Source of the DNA: Maritimibacter harenae | GTDB lineage: Bacteria; Pseudomonadota; Alphaproteobacteria; Rhodobacterales; Rhodobacteraceae | Assembly (NCBI RefSeq): GCF_009882975.1 | Contig: NZ_WTUX01000011.1 | Location: forward strand, 237,362-301,361 | DNA: 64,000 nt | Direction of reading: 5' to 3' | Shown here: piece by piece, positions 36,869-45,555 of the stretch | How the letters are laid out: each line of letters begins with the position of its first letter | Position numbering within the stretch: position 1 is the first letter of the stretch | Notes under the pieces: generated by a model | The model's input: only the letters and a program-made list of their open reading frames with translations | What the model was told of the DNA's origin: nothing | Databases searched by the model: none | Position numbers and translations under genes: made by a program

Positions 36869-37048
36869 GGGGTCGGGTCTTTCCTGTGCGATCAACGGGT
36901 GATGTGACAGAAATCCGCCCGATGTGCAATTGACGGCCCCGCCGGCCCGTGTGCGTTGCCTACGCAACAGGGGCAAGGCGGCCCGGCGCAGGTGGCGCGG
37001 GCGGGCTTTAACGCATCTTGGCGGCGCCCCCGTGACGACAGTCCGGGA

Positions 37049-37858
37049 TCAGCGCACCGCGTCCAGCGCGCCCGAGGTGCAGGGCGTCGCGTCGTCGTCG
37101 AGAAAGCCCATGAAGTCGTCGACGAAGGGCGCGACCTGATCGGGTTCCTCGCAATGGACCATGTGGCTGGCATAGGGCAGCACGCCCAGGTGCGCGTTCG
37201 GAACGGCGCGCCAGAGGTCGAGCGTCTCGTCGACCGAGACGAGGTGGTCGTGTTCACCGCCCAGCACGAGCGTCGGGCACTGGATCTCACGCACGCGCGG
37301 GCCCGGGTAGTTGGTGTCGGCCACGTTGCGCCACATGCCGGCGACCTGTCCGAAAAAGCGGTCGAAGTCGGGCTCGGGGTTGTGGGCCTCGAAAAGCGCC
37401 ACGTCCTCGGGGAACCAGCTGCGCCAGAAGGAGGGGGTGGCCTTGCCGATATGGGTGGCGATCACCTGGTCGCTCGGGCGCCAGGCCCGGGCGGCGAGCG
37501 TGACGATGCCGCTGATCGGTGCGCGCCCGCGCGCGGCGACCTCGAGGGCGGCCGTGCCCCCGTCGGCGTGGCCCAGAAGCACGGGCGCGTCGATGTCGAG
37601 TTTGCCGATCACCGCCTCGATGTCGGCGGCGAGCCGGGGATAGCTCATCGTGTCGCGCCCCAGGGTGGATTGGCCGTGGCCGCGCAGGTCCAACAGCACG
37701 CAGCAATGCTGGTCGAGCTCGGGCAGCAGGTATTCGAAGTCCGCGAGGCTGCCCGCGCCGCGGTGCAGGAACAGTATCGGTCGGGCGGAGGCGTCACCCA
37801 TGATCTGAACGTGCAACGCGGCTCCGCCGACATGGATTTTCATGCCGGTCTTGTGCAT
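37049..37858 (-). CDS. Alpha/beta hydrolase-fold protein without the nucleophile
   Basis: The 269-residue protein has the full alpha/beta hydrolase pattern: oxyanion strand ILFLHRGAG, nucleophile elbow at residues 96-101, acid Asp204 in GGEHDHLV and histidine His232 in ASHMVH. The elbow reads GHADGG, so the expected serine of the common GHSDGG motif is alanine (codon GCC, one base from TCC). Either it is a non-catalytic homologue or uses another residue. GGAGAG precedes the ATG at 37858. Substrate family is unclear (3-oxoadipate lactonase-like). Confidence 0.85.
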   Translation of the reverse strand: MHKTGMKIHVGGAALHVQIMGDASARPILFLHRGAGSLADFEYLLPELDQHCCVLLDLRGHGQSTLGRDTMSYPRLAADIEAVIGKLDIDAPVLLGHADGGTAALEVAARGRAPISGIVTLAARAWRPSDQVIATHIGKATPSFWRSWFPEDVALFEAHNPEPDFDRFFGQVAGMWRNVADTNYPGPRVREIQCPTLVLGGEHDHLVSVDETLDLWRAVPNAHLGVLPYASHMVHCEEPDQVAPFVDDFMGFLDDDATPCTSGALDAVR

Positions 37859-37945
37859 TTCTTCTCTCCGTTTCGGTCGTGTCTCCAACGCGGAAACGCC
37901 GTCCGGGTTTCACCAAAAACGCCTTTTGGTGATGGAAGACACACA

Positions 37946-37975
37946 AAAAGGCACCCGCAATGCGGGTGCCTTTCC
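37946..37975. terminator. Intrinsic terminator, effective on the minus strand
   Basis: AAAGGCACCCGC and GCGGGTGCCTTT form a 12-bp stem with a 3-nt loop at 37947-37973. On the minus strand a TTTTT run follows the stem, so it ends the DUF1476 transcript before the hydrolase gene. Confidence 0.88.
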
Positions 37976-38001
37976 GAAAAAAATGCTTTTGCAAGAGGGG
38001 C

Positions 38002-38316
38002 TTAGATTTCGCCCATCAGTTGCGCCTTGGCTTCGGCCAGAAGCGCCAGGCGCTGCGCCCGAACTTCGTCGGCCGAGCTCTTGTCGCCCAGGTCGCCGGC
38101 GACCTTGCGCACGACGTCCTCATGGCCGGCTTCCTCGAAATCGGCCTTGATGACGTCCTTGATGTAGGCGTCCAGGTCGCCCTCGGTCTTGCCCATCAGG
38201 CCGGCGGCCCAGATGGCGAGAAGCTTGTTCGCGCGGGCCTCGGCCTTGAACTTCATCTCTTCGTCGTGGGCGTACTTGTTTTCGAAGGCGTTTTCGCGAT
38301 CGTCGAAGGTCGTCAT
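38002..38316 (-). CDS. DUF1476 protein, F1-ATPase inhibitor (zeta subunit) family
   Basis: The 104-residue protein matches DUF1476, the alphaproteobacterial zeta subunit first found in Paracoccus denitrificans, which binds F1-ATPase and blocks ATP hydrolysis. It starts MTTFDDRENAFENKYAHDEE, where the N-terminal inhibitory region lies, followed by a helical bundle (KLLAIWAAGLMGKTEGDLDAYI). It is divergent from purC and has its own terminator, so it is likely monocistronic. Confidence 0.92.
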   Translation of the reverse strand: MTTFDDRENAFENKYAHDEEMKFKAEARANKLLAIWAAGLMGKTEGDLDAYIKDVIKADFEEAGHEDVVRKVAGDLGDKSSADEVRAQRLALLAEAKAQLMGEI

Positions 38317-38392
38317 GGTGCGTTGATCCCAGCTGTGGCCTGTTTGCTTCCATATGCCCCCTCGCGGCCCGTCAGGCAACCCCCGCGCGTCC

Positions 38393-38421
38393 TTGCGGGG
38401 GCGGGGGCAATGCACTATAGC
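38393..38421 (+). promoter_or_regulatory. Probable purC promoter
   Basis: TTGCGG (38393-38398) and TATAGC (38416-38421) are 17 bp apart; this puts the transcription start about 43 nt before the purC ATG. Confidence 0.5.
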
Positions 38422-38470
38422 GCGTGGAAATGGCGGGCAGGTGTCCGCCCACTCGAAAGGCCCATTTTTC

Positions 38471-39232
38471 ATGGCACGACGCAAGAAGCTCTACGAGGGC
38501 AAGGCGAAGATTCTCTACGAAGGCCCGGAACCCGGGACCCTGGTGCAGTACTTCAAGGACGACGCGACCGCCTTCAACGCCCAGAAGAAGGACGTGATCG
38601 AGGGCAAGGGGGTTCTCAACAACCGCCTGTCCGAGTTCTTCATGACCGGGCTCAGCCGCATCGGCGTGCCCAACCACTTCATCAAGCGCCTCAACATGCG
38701 CGAGCAGCTGATCCGCCAGGTCGAGATCATCCCGCTCGAGGTGATCGTGCGCAACTTCGCCGCCGGCTCGATGGCCAAGCGCCTCGGGCTCGAGGAAGGG
38801 GCGACGCTGCCGCGCCCGATCGTCGAGTTCTCCTACAAGGACGACGCGCTCGGCGATCCGCTGGTGCCGGAAGAGTACATCATCGCCTTCGGCTGGGCGA
38901 GCCAGCAGGACCTCGACGACATCGTGGCGCTGGCGCTGCGCGTGAACGACTTCATGTCGGGCGTCATGCACGGCGTCGGCATCAAGCTGGTCGACTTCAA
39001 GATCGAGATCGGCCGGGTGTGGGAAGGCGACTACATGCGCCTGATCGTGGCCGACGAGATCAGCCCGGACAGCTGCCGGCTGTGGGACATCGAGACGGGC
39101 CAGAAGCTGGACAAGGACGTGTTCCGCCAGGACCTGGGCAGCCTGAACGACGCCTACACCGAGGTGGCCAAGCGCCTGGGCGTGCTGCCCTCGAACGTGA
39201 CCCACGCCACCAAGCCGACGCTGATCAACTGA
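38471..39232 (+). CDS. purC: SAICAR synthetase
   Basis: The 253-residue enzyme joins aspartate to CAIR, using ATP, in purine synthesis. It begins [20 protein letters not shown] and has the [20 protein letters not shown] and VDFKIEIG segments of bacterial PurC. Length is normal. The ATG at 38471 agrees with the family start. It is followed 13 bp later by purS; FGAM-synthase genes purQ (1.3 kb on) and purL (outside) would complete the set. Confidence 0.97.
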   Translation: MARRKKLYEGKAKILYEGPEPGTLVQYFKDDATAFNAQKKDVIEGKGVLNNRLSEFFMTGLSRIGVPNHFIKRLNMREQLIRQVEIIPLEVIVRNFAAGSMAKRLGLEEGATLPRPIVEFSYKDDALGDPLVPEEYIIAFGWASQQDLDDIVALALRVNDFMSGVMHGVGIKLVDFKIEIGRVWEGDYMRLIVADEISPDSCRLWDIETGQKLDKDVFRQDLGSLNDAYTEVAKRLGVLPSNVTHATKPTLIN

Positions 39233-39245
39233 AAGGACCCCCGCG

Positions 39246-39476
39246 ATGAAAGTGCGCGTTGACGTGATGCTGAAGACCGGCGTTCTGGACCCGCAAGGGG
39301 AGGCCGTGCGCCACGCCCTGGGCAGCCTCGGCTTCGACGGGGTCGAGGGTGTGCGCCAGGGCAAGGTGATCGAGCTGGAACTGGCCGACGGCACCACGGA
39401 GGACACCGTGAAGGAGATGTGCGAGAAGCTGCTCGCCAACACGGTGATCGAAAGTTACCGCATCCACATGGGCTGA
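39246..39476 (+). CDS. purS: FGAM synthase subunit PurS
   Basis: The 76-residue protein begins MKVRVDVMLKTGVLDPQGEAV and has the VRQGKVIELELAD strand and VIESYRI end that define PurS. PurS, PurQ and PurL form the three-part FGAM synthase of many non-enteric bacteria. AAAGGACCCCCGCG precedes it. It ends 22 nt before a hairpin that lies inside the neighbouring kinase gene. Confidence 0.95.
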   Translation: MKVRVDVMLKTGVLDPQGEAVRHALGSLGFDGVEGVRQGKVIELELADGTTEDTVKEMCEKLLANTVIESYRIHMG

Positions 39477-39496
39477 CCCGCCGGCCGAAAGAGATG

Positions 39497-40630
39497 TCAA
39501 AAGCCGCCCCCGGGGCGGCTTTTTTCGTCCAGGCGCGCGCGGGGGATGATCAGCCGCGCCGAAGTGCCGTGGTCCGCGACCAGCGGCTCCCAGGCCGCGC
39601 CGAGCTGGGCGACCGAGGCCTCGATCACGGCAAGCCCGAGGCCCGAGGTCTGCGACACCGCGCCCATGCCGACCCCGTCGTCGGCCAGCACGATCTCGAG
39701 CGTGCCGTCGTCGCGCTCGCGCCCCCGGAACGTCACCAGTCCCGCGCGCCCGTCCGGAAAGGCGTGCTTGATCGAGTTCGAGGCGAATTCGTTCATGATC
39801 ACGCCGATGGCCGACGCCTGCTCGGCCGTGACGCGGCAATGGATGATATCGGTGGCGATGCGCACGTTCTTGGGGCTCGTCCCGTTCAGGATCGCGGCGA
39901 CCTTGTCGGTGAAATCGGCCAGATCCACCGCGCGTGTCGCGGAGCTCCGGTAGAGCTGTTCGTGAAGGGCCGCCACCATCTCGACCCGCGCCTGCACCTG
40001 GCGCAGCGCGTCGCGCACGTTGTCGTCCTTGGCCTTGCGGGCCTGGATGCGGGTGAGGGCGGAGATGGATTGCAGCGAATTCTTCACCCGGTGGTCGATC
40101 TCCTTGCGCAGAAGCTCGGCCTGGGCGAGCGCCTGTTTCAGCTCCAGCTGGGCGACGACCTGGGCGGCGAGCACGGTCAGCGTTTCCCGCTCGAGCGGTG
40201 ACAGCGTGCGCGGCCGCGTGTCGATCGCGCAGAGCGACCCCACCACGTGGCCCGAGGACAGGCGCAGCGGCGCGCCGGCGTAGAACCGGATGCCGCCGGG
40301 CTTGGCCACCAGCGGGTTGCGCGCGGTGCGCGGATCCTTGGAAAGGTCCGAGATCTCGATGAATTCATCGGCATGAACCACGTAGGCGCAGACCGAACTT
40401 TCGAGCCCCGTCTCCGGCGCGTCGAACCCGTCGGCGGACTTGAACCACTGCCGGTTCCGGTCGACCAGCGACACGAGCGAGGTGGGCACGTCGCACAGCT
40501 TGCGCACGAATGCGGTGACATCGTCGAAACCGGCCTCCGCCGGCGTGTCGAGGACGTCGAGCGCATGGAGCGCGGCAAGGCGCTCCTCGTTCCGGTCCGG
40601 CCGCGGCGGCAGCGGGGGCGTGTCGGTCAT
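39497..40630 (-). CDS. GAF-domain sensor histidine kinase (HisKA_2/HWE type)
   Basis: The 377-residue cytosolic kinase has a GAF domain (about residues 20-165, typical of light- or small-molecule-sensing kinases) followed by the phosphoacceptor EIDHRVKN (His180) of the HisKA_2/HWE class and an ATP-binding region (DDGVGMG). No membrane segment is seen. No response regulator lies beside it, so the partner is elsewhere. It is inserted between purS and purQ on the opposite strand. Its last codons overlap the purS terminator hairpin. Confidence 0.9.
   Translation of the reverse strand: MTDTPPLPPRPDRNEERLAALHALDVLDTPAEAGFDDVTAFVRKLCDVPTSLVSLVDRNRQWFKSADGFDAPETGLESSVCAYVVHADEFIEISDLSKDPRTARNPLVAKPGGIRFYAGAPLRLSSGHVVGSLCAIDTRPRTLSPLERETLTVLAAQVVAQLELKQALAQAELLRKEIDHRVKNSLQSISALTRIQARKAKDDNVRDALRQVQARVEMVAALHEQLYRSSATRAVDLADFTDKVAAILNGTSPKNVRIATDIIHCRVTAEQASAIGVIMNEFASNSIKHAFPDGRAGLVTFRGRERDDGTLEIVLADDGVGMGAVSQTSGLGLAVIEASVAQLGAAWEPLVADHGTSARLIIPRARLDEKSRPGGGF
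39499..39526 (+). terminator. purCS terminator lying inside the kinase gene end
   Basis: AAAAGCCGCCCC and GGGGCGGCTTTTTT form an 8-bp GC stem plus A/U pairs, ending in six Ts. On the opposite strand the same bases encode the last nine residues of the histidine kinase. Confidence 0.85.
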
Positions 40631-40720
40631 GTCGGGGGCCGTGGGGTGAGTGTGCAATCGGGCACGAGGGTAGAGACGGCCCCGCGCCCGTGCAATCGGG
40701 AAAAGGGCCGCGCGCTCCAC

Positions 40721-40749
40721 TTGACCCTGTGGCACCCCGGCTCTAAGAG
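40721..40749 (+). promoter_or_regulatory. Probable purQ promoter
   Basis: TTGACC (40721-40726) and TAAGAG (40744-40749) are 17 bp apart and lie about 30 nt before the purQ ATG. It makes purQ independent of purCS. Confidence 0.55.
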
Positions 40750-40780
40750 CGCGGTGGATCCACCCCACCGGAGTTTCGCC

Positions 40781-41449
40781 ATGAAAGCCGCCGTCATCGT
40801 CTTCCCGGGTTCCAACTGCGACCGCGACATGGCCGTGGCCTTCGAGCGCGCCGGCGCGCAGGTCTCGATGGTCTGGCACAAGGACACCGCGCTCCCCGAC
40901 GACGTGGATATCGTGGGCGTTCCGGGCGGCTTTTCCTTCGGTGACTACCTGCGCTGCGGCGCCATCGCCGCGAAATCGCCGATCTCGGCCTCGATCAAGG
41001 CCCATGCAGAGCGTGGGGGCTACGTGCTGGGCGTGTGCAACGGCTTCCAGGTGCTCACGGAGACCGGGCTTCTGCCGGGCGCGCTGATGCGCAACGCGAA
41101 CCTCAAGTTCGTCTGCAAACCCGTTGATTTGAAAGTGGAAACCACGCAGTCCGACTTCACGTCCGACTATGACGCGGGGCAGGTCATCTCGATCCCGGTG
41201 GCCCACCACGACGGCAATTACACCGTCGACGACGCAACGCTTGCCACCCTGCGCGACCAGGACCGGATCGCTTTCAGCTATGTCGACAACCCCAACGGCT
41301 CGACCGCCGATATCGCGGGCGTCCTGTCGGAAAACCGCCGGGTGCTGGGCATGATGCCGCATCCCGAGCGCGCCGTTGACGCGGCCCATGGGGGCACCGA
41401 CGGGGTGGCAATGTTCCGCTCGTTGGTCGCAAGTCTCGAAACCGCGTGA
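40781..41449 (+). CDS. purQ: FGAM synthase subunit PurQ (glutaminase)
   Basis: The 222-residue class I glutaminase supplies ammonia to PurL. It has the start [16 protein letters not shown], the oxyanion strand [14 protein letters not shown], the nucleophile Cys86 in [11 protein letters not shown], and the HPE catalytic pair near residue 196. Length is typical. It is separated from purS by the kinase gene and has its own promoter. The dctB-like gene starts 36 bp after its stop. Confidence 0.96.
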   Translation: MKAAVIVFPGSNCDRDMAVAFERAGAQVSMVWHKDTALPDDVDIVGVPGGFSFGDYLRCGAIAAKSPISASIKAHAERGGYVLGVCNGFQVLTETGLLPGALMRNANLKFVCKPVDLKVETTQSDFTSDYDAGQVISIPVAHHDGNYTVDDATLATLRDQDRIAFSYVDNPNGSTADIAGVLSENRRVLGMMPHPERAVDAAHGGTDGVAMFRSLVASLETA

Positions 41450-41485
41450 CTTGAGCGCCGCGGCGCCGGCGCGTAAAACCGATCC

Positions 41486-43273
41486 ATGACGGAGATCGAC
41501 AACCCGAACGAGGGGCAGCGTCCGCCCCGGTCGCCGGCCTTCGGGCTGGTGGGCCGTGTCGTGCTCGTGCTCTTCATCGCGGCGGCCATCGCCGTGATCT
41601 GGATCTCCAACGAACTTCTCACCCAGCGCTACACCGAAAGCACCCGCTCGCGTGCCGAACTCAGGCTCGCCCTCTACTCGGGCAACCTGCAATCCGAACT
41701 GCAGAGAAGCTCGGTCGTCCCGCTGCTCCTGTCGCGCGATCCCGCTTTCATCTCGGCGCTGAACACGGAGGATTTCGTCAACTCCTCGCAGCGCCTGATT
41801 TCCTACCGCGACGAGATCGGGGCCCAGTCGCTCCTGCTTCTCGACCAGTCCGGGCGCGCGGTGGCCGCGACCGACCGCGAACGTCTGGGCTCCAACCACC
41901 GCTCCGCGCGGTATTTCGTGGATGCCCTGCGCTCCTCCGATACCGTCTTCACCACCGTCCAGACCGAGGCGGGCGGCTTCCAGTTCACCTATGCCCGCAA
42001 GATCCTGAACGGCTCCGAGCTGATCGGCGTGATCGTGGTCGAGGTGGACCTCGAAAAGTTCGAGCAAAGCTGGGCGGGCATTTCCGACGCGGTCTACGTC
42101 ACGGACAGCGAGGGCCGGGTGATCCTGACCACCGAACCGCGCTGGCGCGGCCTGCCTGAAGGCGAGGCGATGGACACGCTGCCGCCGCCGACCGCGATCG
42201 AGCGCGCCCTGGAGCGCACGGCCGAATGGGCCGCGCTCCCGTCCGAGGCGTTCTTCGCCGGCGACGACGTGATCCGGCAGACCGCGCGCATCCCGTTCCA
42301 GGGCTGGCAGATGACCTCGTTCACCACCTACGGTTCCGTGCGCGAACGGGTGAACGGCGTGCTCGCGCTCGAAATCATGGGTTTCGCCATCCTGCTGACG
42401 CTCGGCTTCTACGTGGTCAGCCGTCGCGCCACGACCGCGAGCCGGTTCTTCCAGCTCGAAAGCGCGGAACTGCGCCAGCTCAACGACGCGCTCCAGCGCG
42501 AGGTGGCCGAACGCCAGAAGGCGGAAAAGAACCTCGAGGTGGCCGAGCAGACGCTGGCACAGAGCTCGAAGCTCGCGGCCCTGGGCGAAATGTCGGCCGC
42601 GGTGAGCCACGAGCTGAACCAGCCGCTCGCGGCGATGAAGACCTACCTTGCAGGCGCCAAGTTGCTTCTCCAGCGCAAGCGTTCGGAAGAGGCGCTGTCC
42701 TCCTTCCAGCGGATCGACGACCTGATCGAACGGATGGGGCTGATCACCAAGCAACTGAAATCCTATGCCCGCAAGGGCGGCGACGCCTTCCAGGCGATGG
42801 ACGTGCGCCAGTCGGTGTCGATGGCGCTCTCCATGATGGAGCCGCAGCTCAAGCGCCGCCAGGTGCGCATCACCCGCAACATCCCGCGCGAGCCGGTGAT
42901 GATCATGGGCGACAACGTGCGCCTCGAACAGGTTCTGATCAATCTGCTCAGAAACGCCATCGACGCGACCAAGTCGGTGGACGACCCGCAGGTGGACATC
43001 CTGCTCACCGGCGGCGAGCAGGTGGTCATCTCCGTGCGGGACAACGGGCCGGGTGTGGAAGACCTCGACCAGCTGTTCGAGCCTTTCTACACCACCAAGG
43101 CGCCCGGGGACGGGGTCGGGCTCGGCCTGGCGATCTCCTCGGGCATCGTGAACGACTTCGGCGGGCGCCTCACGGCGCGCAACGGAACCGCCGGGGGGGC
43201 TGTATTCGAGGTAGAACTTCCTATCTTGAAGAACAACGACAAGGATAACGCGGACGTTCAAGCAGCGGAATAA
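41486..43273 (+). CDS. DctB-like sensor histidine kinase
   Basis: The 595-residue membrane kinase has a first transmembrane helix (about residues 19-40), a periplasmic region of about 250 residues with the double-PDC (Cache) pattern of DctB (LLTQRYTESTRSRAELRLAL and LLLLDQSGRAVAATDRERLG), a second helix near 290-310, then a coiled-coil segment, the H-box MSAAVSHELNQPLAAMK (His375) and an ATPase region (GVGLGLAISSGIV). C4-dicarboxylate sensing is typical for this group. It is paired with the regulator starting 75 bp downstream. No dctPQM transporter is in the window. Confidence 0.88.
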   Translation: MTEIDNPNEGQRPPRSPAFGLVGRVVLVLFIAAAIAVIWISNELLTQRYTESTRSRAELRLALYSGNLQSELQRSSVVPLLLSRDPAFISALNTEDFVNSSQRLISYRDEIGAQSLLLLDQSGRAVAATDRERLGSNHRSARYFVDALRSSDTVFTTVQTEAGGFQFTYARKILNGSELIGVIVVEVDLEKFEQSWAGISDAVYVTDSEGRVILTTEPRWRGLPEGEAMDTLPPPTAIERALERTAEWAALPSEAFFAGDDVIRQTARIPFQGWQMTSFTTYGSVRERVNGVLALEIMGFAILLTLGFYVVSRRATTASRFFQLESAELRQLNDALQREVAERQKAEKNLEVAEQTLAQSSKLAALGEMSAAVSHELNQPLAAMKTYLAGAKLLLQRKRSEEALSSFQRIDDLIERMGLITKQLKSYARKGGDAFQAMDVRQSVSMALSMMEPQLKRRQVRITRNIPREPVMIMGDNVRLEQVLINLLRNAIDATKSVDDPQVDILLTGGEQVVISVRDNGPGVEDLDQLFEPFYTTKAPGDGVGLGLAISSGIVNDFGGRLTARNGTAGGAVFEVELPILKNNDKDNADVQAAE

Positions 43274-43347
43274 GCTGCGGGGCGGCCGGCCGGACGGGAT
43301 GGGTCCGGTCATTTCAGGCCCGAAGGGGGCCGGAGGGTACAAGAAGA

Positions 43348-44679
43348 ATGGCACAGGCAATGAAAATCGCGATCGTCGATGACGAACAGGATATGCGCCA
43401 GTCGATCAGCCAGTGGCTGGCCCTGTCAGGGTTCGACACCGAAACCTTCCCGTCGGCCGAAGAGGCCCTGAAGAACGTTGGCACCGATTACCCCGGTGTC
43501 GTGATCTCCGACATCCGCATGCCCGGCATGGACGGGATGCAGTTCCTCAAGAAGCTGATGAGCGTGGACAGCGCGCTCCCGGTCATCATGATCACGGGCC
43601 ACGGCGACGTGCCGATGGCGGTCGAGGCGATGCGGGTCGGGGCCTACGATTTCCTCGAAAAGCCCTTCAATCCCGACAAGATGACGGCGCTCGCCAAGAA
43701 GGCGACGCAGAACCGGCGCATGACGCTCGACGCGCGCATCCTGCGCCGCGAACTGGGCGACGGCACGACCATCATGAAGAAGCTCGTGGGTGCCTCGCCA
43801 CTCATGGAACGGTTGCGCGAGGATATCCTCGACATCGGCCAGGCCGACGGTCACGTGCTGATCGACGGCGAAACCGGGACCGGCAAGACGCTTGTGGCGC
43901 ACGCGCTTCACGCGGTCGGGGCCAAGGCGGGCCGCAAGTTCGTCGTGGTGCGCTGCGCGGGCCAGGACGAGGACGAACTCGCCCGCAAGCTCTTCGGCCC
44001 GATGGACGAGGGCGGGCGCCTGCCGCTGGTGGAAGAGGCGCGTGGCGGCACGCTGGTGCTCGAGGACATCGAGGCGTTGCCCGACAGCGTCCAGGCCAAG
44101 CTCCTGGGCTGGATCAACGACCAGGGCACGCCGCCCGAGACCCGCGTGGTGGCGATCTCGAACCTGCAGGAGGCCGGCAAGACCTGCGAGGACATGCTGC
44201 GCCCGGACCTGTTCTACCGCCTCGCGACCATGACCATCACCCTGCCGCCGCTGCGCCAGCGCGGCGAGGACATCCTGATGCTCTTCACCCGCTTCGCCGA
44301 CCAGTTCGCCGAGGAATACGGCTGCGCCGCCCCCAGCGTCACCGCCCAGGAAGCCGCCCAGCTCCTCCAGGCGCCGTGGCCGGGCAACATTCGCCAGCTG
44401 ATCAACATCGCGGAGCGTGCCGTGCTGCAAAGTCGGCGGGGCACCGGCACCATCGCCTCGCTCCTGATGAACGACCACGATGACGTGCAGCCCGTGGTGA
44501 CGACCGAGGGCAAGCCGCTCAAGGAATATGTCGAGGCCTTCGAGCGCATGCTGATCGACAACACGATGCGCCGCCACAAGGGTTCGATCGTGGGCGTGAT
44601 GGAAGAACTCAGCCTGCCGCGGCGGACGCTGAACGAGAAGATGGCCAAGTACGGGTTGCAGCGCGCCGATTATCTCTGA
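43348..44679 (+). CDS. NtrC/DctD-like response regulator lacking GAFTGA
   Basis: The 443-residue regulator has a receiver domain with phospho-acceptor Asp55, an AAA+ domain with Walker A GETGTGKT (residues 174-181), and a C-terminal Fis-type helix-turn-helix (RHKGSIVGVMEELSLPRRTLNEKM). The expected GAFTGA loop after LFG (residue 217) is missing; the sequence passes directly to PMDEGGRLPLVEEARGG. Walker B also reads LVLEDI instead of the usual LFLDEI. It therefore cannot engage sigma54 in the usual way and probably acts, like some rhodobacterial NtrC proteins, without sigma54. Confidence 0.88.
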   Translation: MAQAMKIAIVDDEQDMRQSISQWLALSGFDTETFPSAEEALKNVGTDYPGVVISDIRMPGMDGMQFLKKLMSVDSALPVIMITGHGDVPMAVEAMRVGAYDFLEKPFNPDKMTALAKKATQNRRMTLDARILRRELGDGTTIMKKLVGASPLMERLREDILDIGQADGHVLIDGETGTGKTLVAHALHAVGAKAGRKFVVVRCAGQDEDELARKLFGPMDEGGRLPLVEEARGGTLVLEDIEALPDSVQAKLLGWINDQGTPPETRVVAISNLQEAGKTCEDMLRPDLFYRLATMTITLPPLRQRGEDILMLFTRFADQFAEEYGCAAPSVTAQEAAQLLQAPWPGNIRQLINIAERAVLQSRRGTGTIASLLMNDHDDVQPVVTTEGKPLKEYVEAFERMLIDNTMRRHKGSIVGVMEELSLPRRTLNEKMAKYGLQRADYL

Positions 44680-44711
44680 TGTCGCCCCGGGCGTGCGCCC
44701 GGGTCGACCCG

Positions 44712-44766
44712 CTGGAGGGGCTCTGCCCCTCCAGACCTCCCCGAGGTATTTCCGAAACGAAGAAGG
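44712..44766 (+). repeat. Intergenic hairpin-tail repeat, copy C
   Basis: CTGGAGGGGC and GCCCCTCCAG form a perfect 10-bp stem with loop TCT. The tail is ACCTCCCCGAGGTATTTCCG followed by AAACGAAGAAGG. It lies between the convergent regulator and DUF1289 genes and is the best reference copy. Confidence 0.75.
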
Positions 44767-44863
44767 GGCCCCCCTTCATCTTTCCCCAAATACGCACATC
44801 GCCCGGTGCGATCCGCAAGGATCGGGCCGGGCTCATCATGTGCGCGCCGCAGGCGCGCGCCGT

Positions 44864-45091
44864 TCAGGAGTGGCGGCGGGCGCGGCCGCCCTTGCGCTTG
44901 GCCAGCATGGGGGCGCGGGCGGGAAGGGCTTCCATGATCTCGCGTCGTTCCATGTCGGTGAAGCGCGACCATCGGGCGATCTCGTCGATCGTGCGGTAGC
45001 AGCCGATGCAGATCCGCATCTCCGGGTGGATCTGGCAGACCTTCGTGCAGGGCGAGAGGGGTTCGTCGCGGACCCAGACGTCGTCGATCAT
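44864..45091 (-). CDS. DUF1289 protein
   Basis: The 75-residue protein has the DUF1289 signature SPCTKVCQIHPEMRICIGC, in which four cysteines are conserved and may bind metal or an Fe-S cluster, followed by YRTIDEIARWSRFTDMERREIM. Function is unknown. Its ATG overlaps the ruvX stop (ATGA), so it is the last gene of ccmI-ruvX-DUF1289. Confidence 0.88.
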   Translation of the reverse strand: MIDDVWVRDEPLSPCTKVCQIHPEMRICIGCYRTIDEIARWSRFTDMERREIMEALPARAPMLAKRKGGRARRHS

Positions 45092-45555
45092 AGGTGCCTC
45101 ATGCGGTCCAGCGCGCCCTGGAGGATGTAGCCCGCCGCCACGTGGTCGATGACGCCCGCGCGCTTGGCGCGCGACGTGTCGGCCTCGATCAGGGCGCGTT
45201 CGGCGGCGATGGTGGACAGGCGTTCGTCCCAGAAGGTGATCGGGCGTTCGGTGAGGCGCGCGAGGTTGCGCGCGAAGGCGCGGGTCTTCTGGCAGCGTGG
45301 GCCCTCGGAGCCGTCCATGTTGCGCGGTAGGCCTAGGACGATGCCGGAGATCCGGCGCGCCTCGAGGATGGCCAGGAGCTTCTCGGCGTCGGCGGTGAAT
45401 TTCTTGCCGCGCCGGATCGTCTCGAGCGGCGTCGCCACCTGGCGCATCCCGTCGGAGACCGCCACGCCGATCGTCTTGTCGCCGTAGTCGAGTCCGGCGA
45501 GCGCCGTCATCGGCGGGAGGGCCGCGGCGAAGTCGGAGATCTCTTCGCAGATCAC
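45088..45555 (-). CDS. ruvX: RuvX/YqgF Holliday-junction resolvase-like nuclease
   Basis: The 155-residue RNase H-fold protein begins its core with LAGLDYGDKTIGVAVSDG (first catalytic Asp), has VLGLPRNMDGSEGPRC (PxNMDGS motif), and the FWDERLSTIAAERALIEAD segment with the conserved ER. The family processes 16S rRNA and may cut Holliday junctions. A GTG start at 45555 overlaps the ccmI stop (GTGA). Confidence 0.93.
   Translation of the reverse strand: MICEEISDFAAALPPMTALAGLDYGDKTIGVAVSDGMRQVATPLETIRRGKKFTADAEKLLAILEARRISGIVLGLPRNMDGSEGPRCQKTRAFARNLARLTERPITFWDERLSTIAAERALIEADTSRAKRAGVIDHVAAGYILQGALDRMRHL

Noticed and set aside
36869-37048. Possible SAM-II or SAH riboswitch upstream of the homocysteine methyltransferase
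   Set aside because: I looked for the conserved core sequences on the minus strand and did not find them; only ordinary GC-rich sequence is present.
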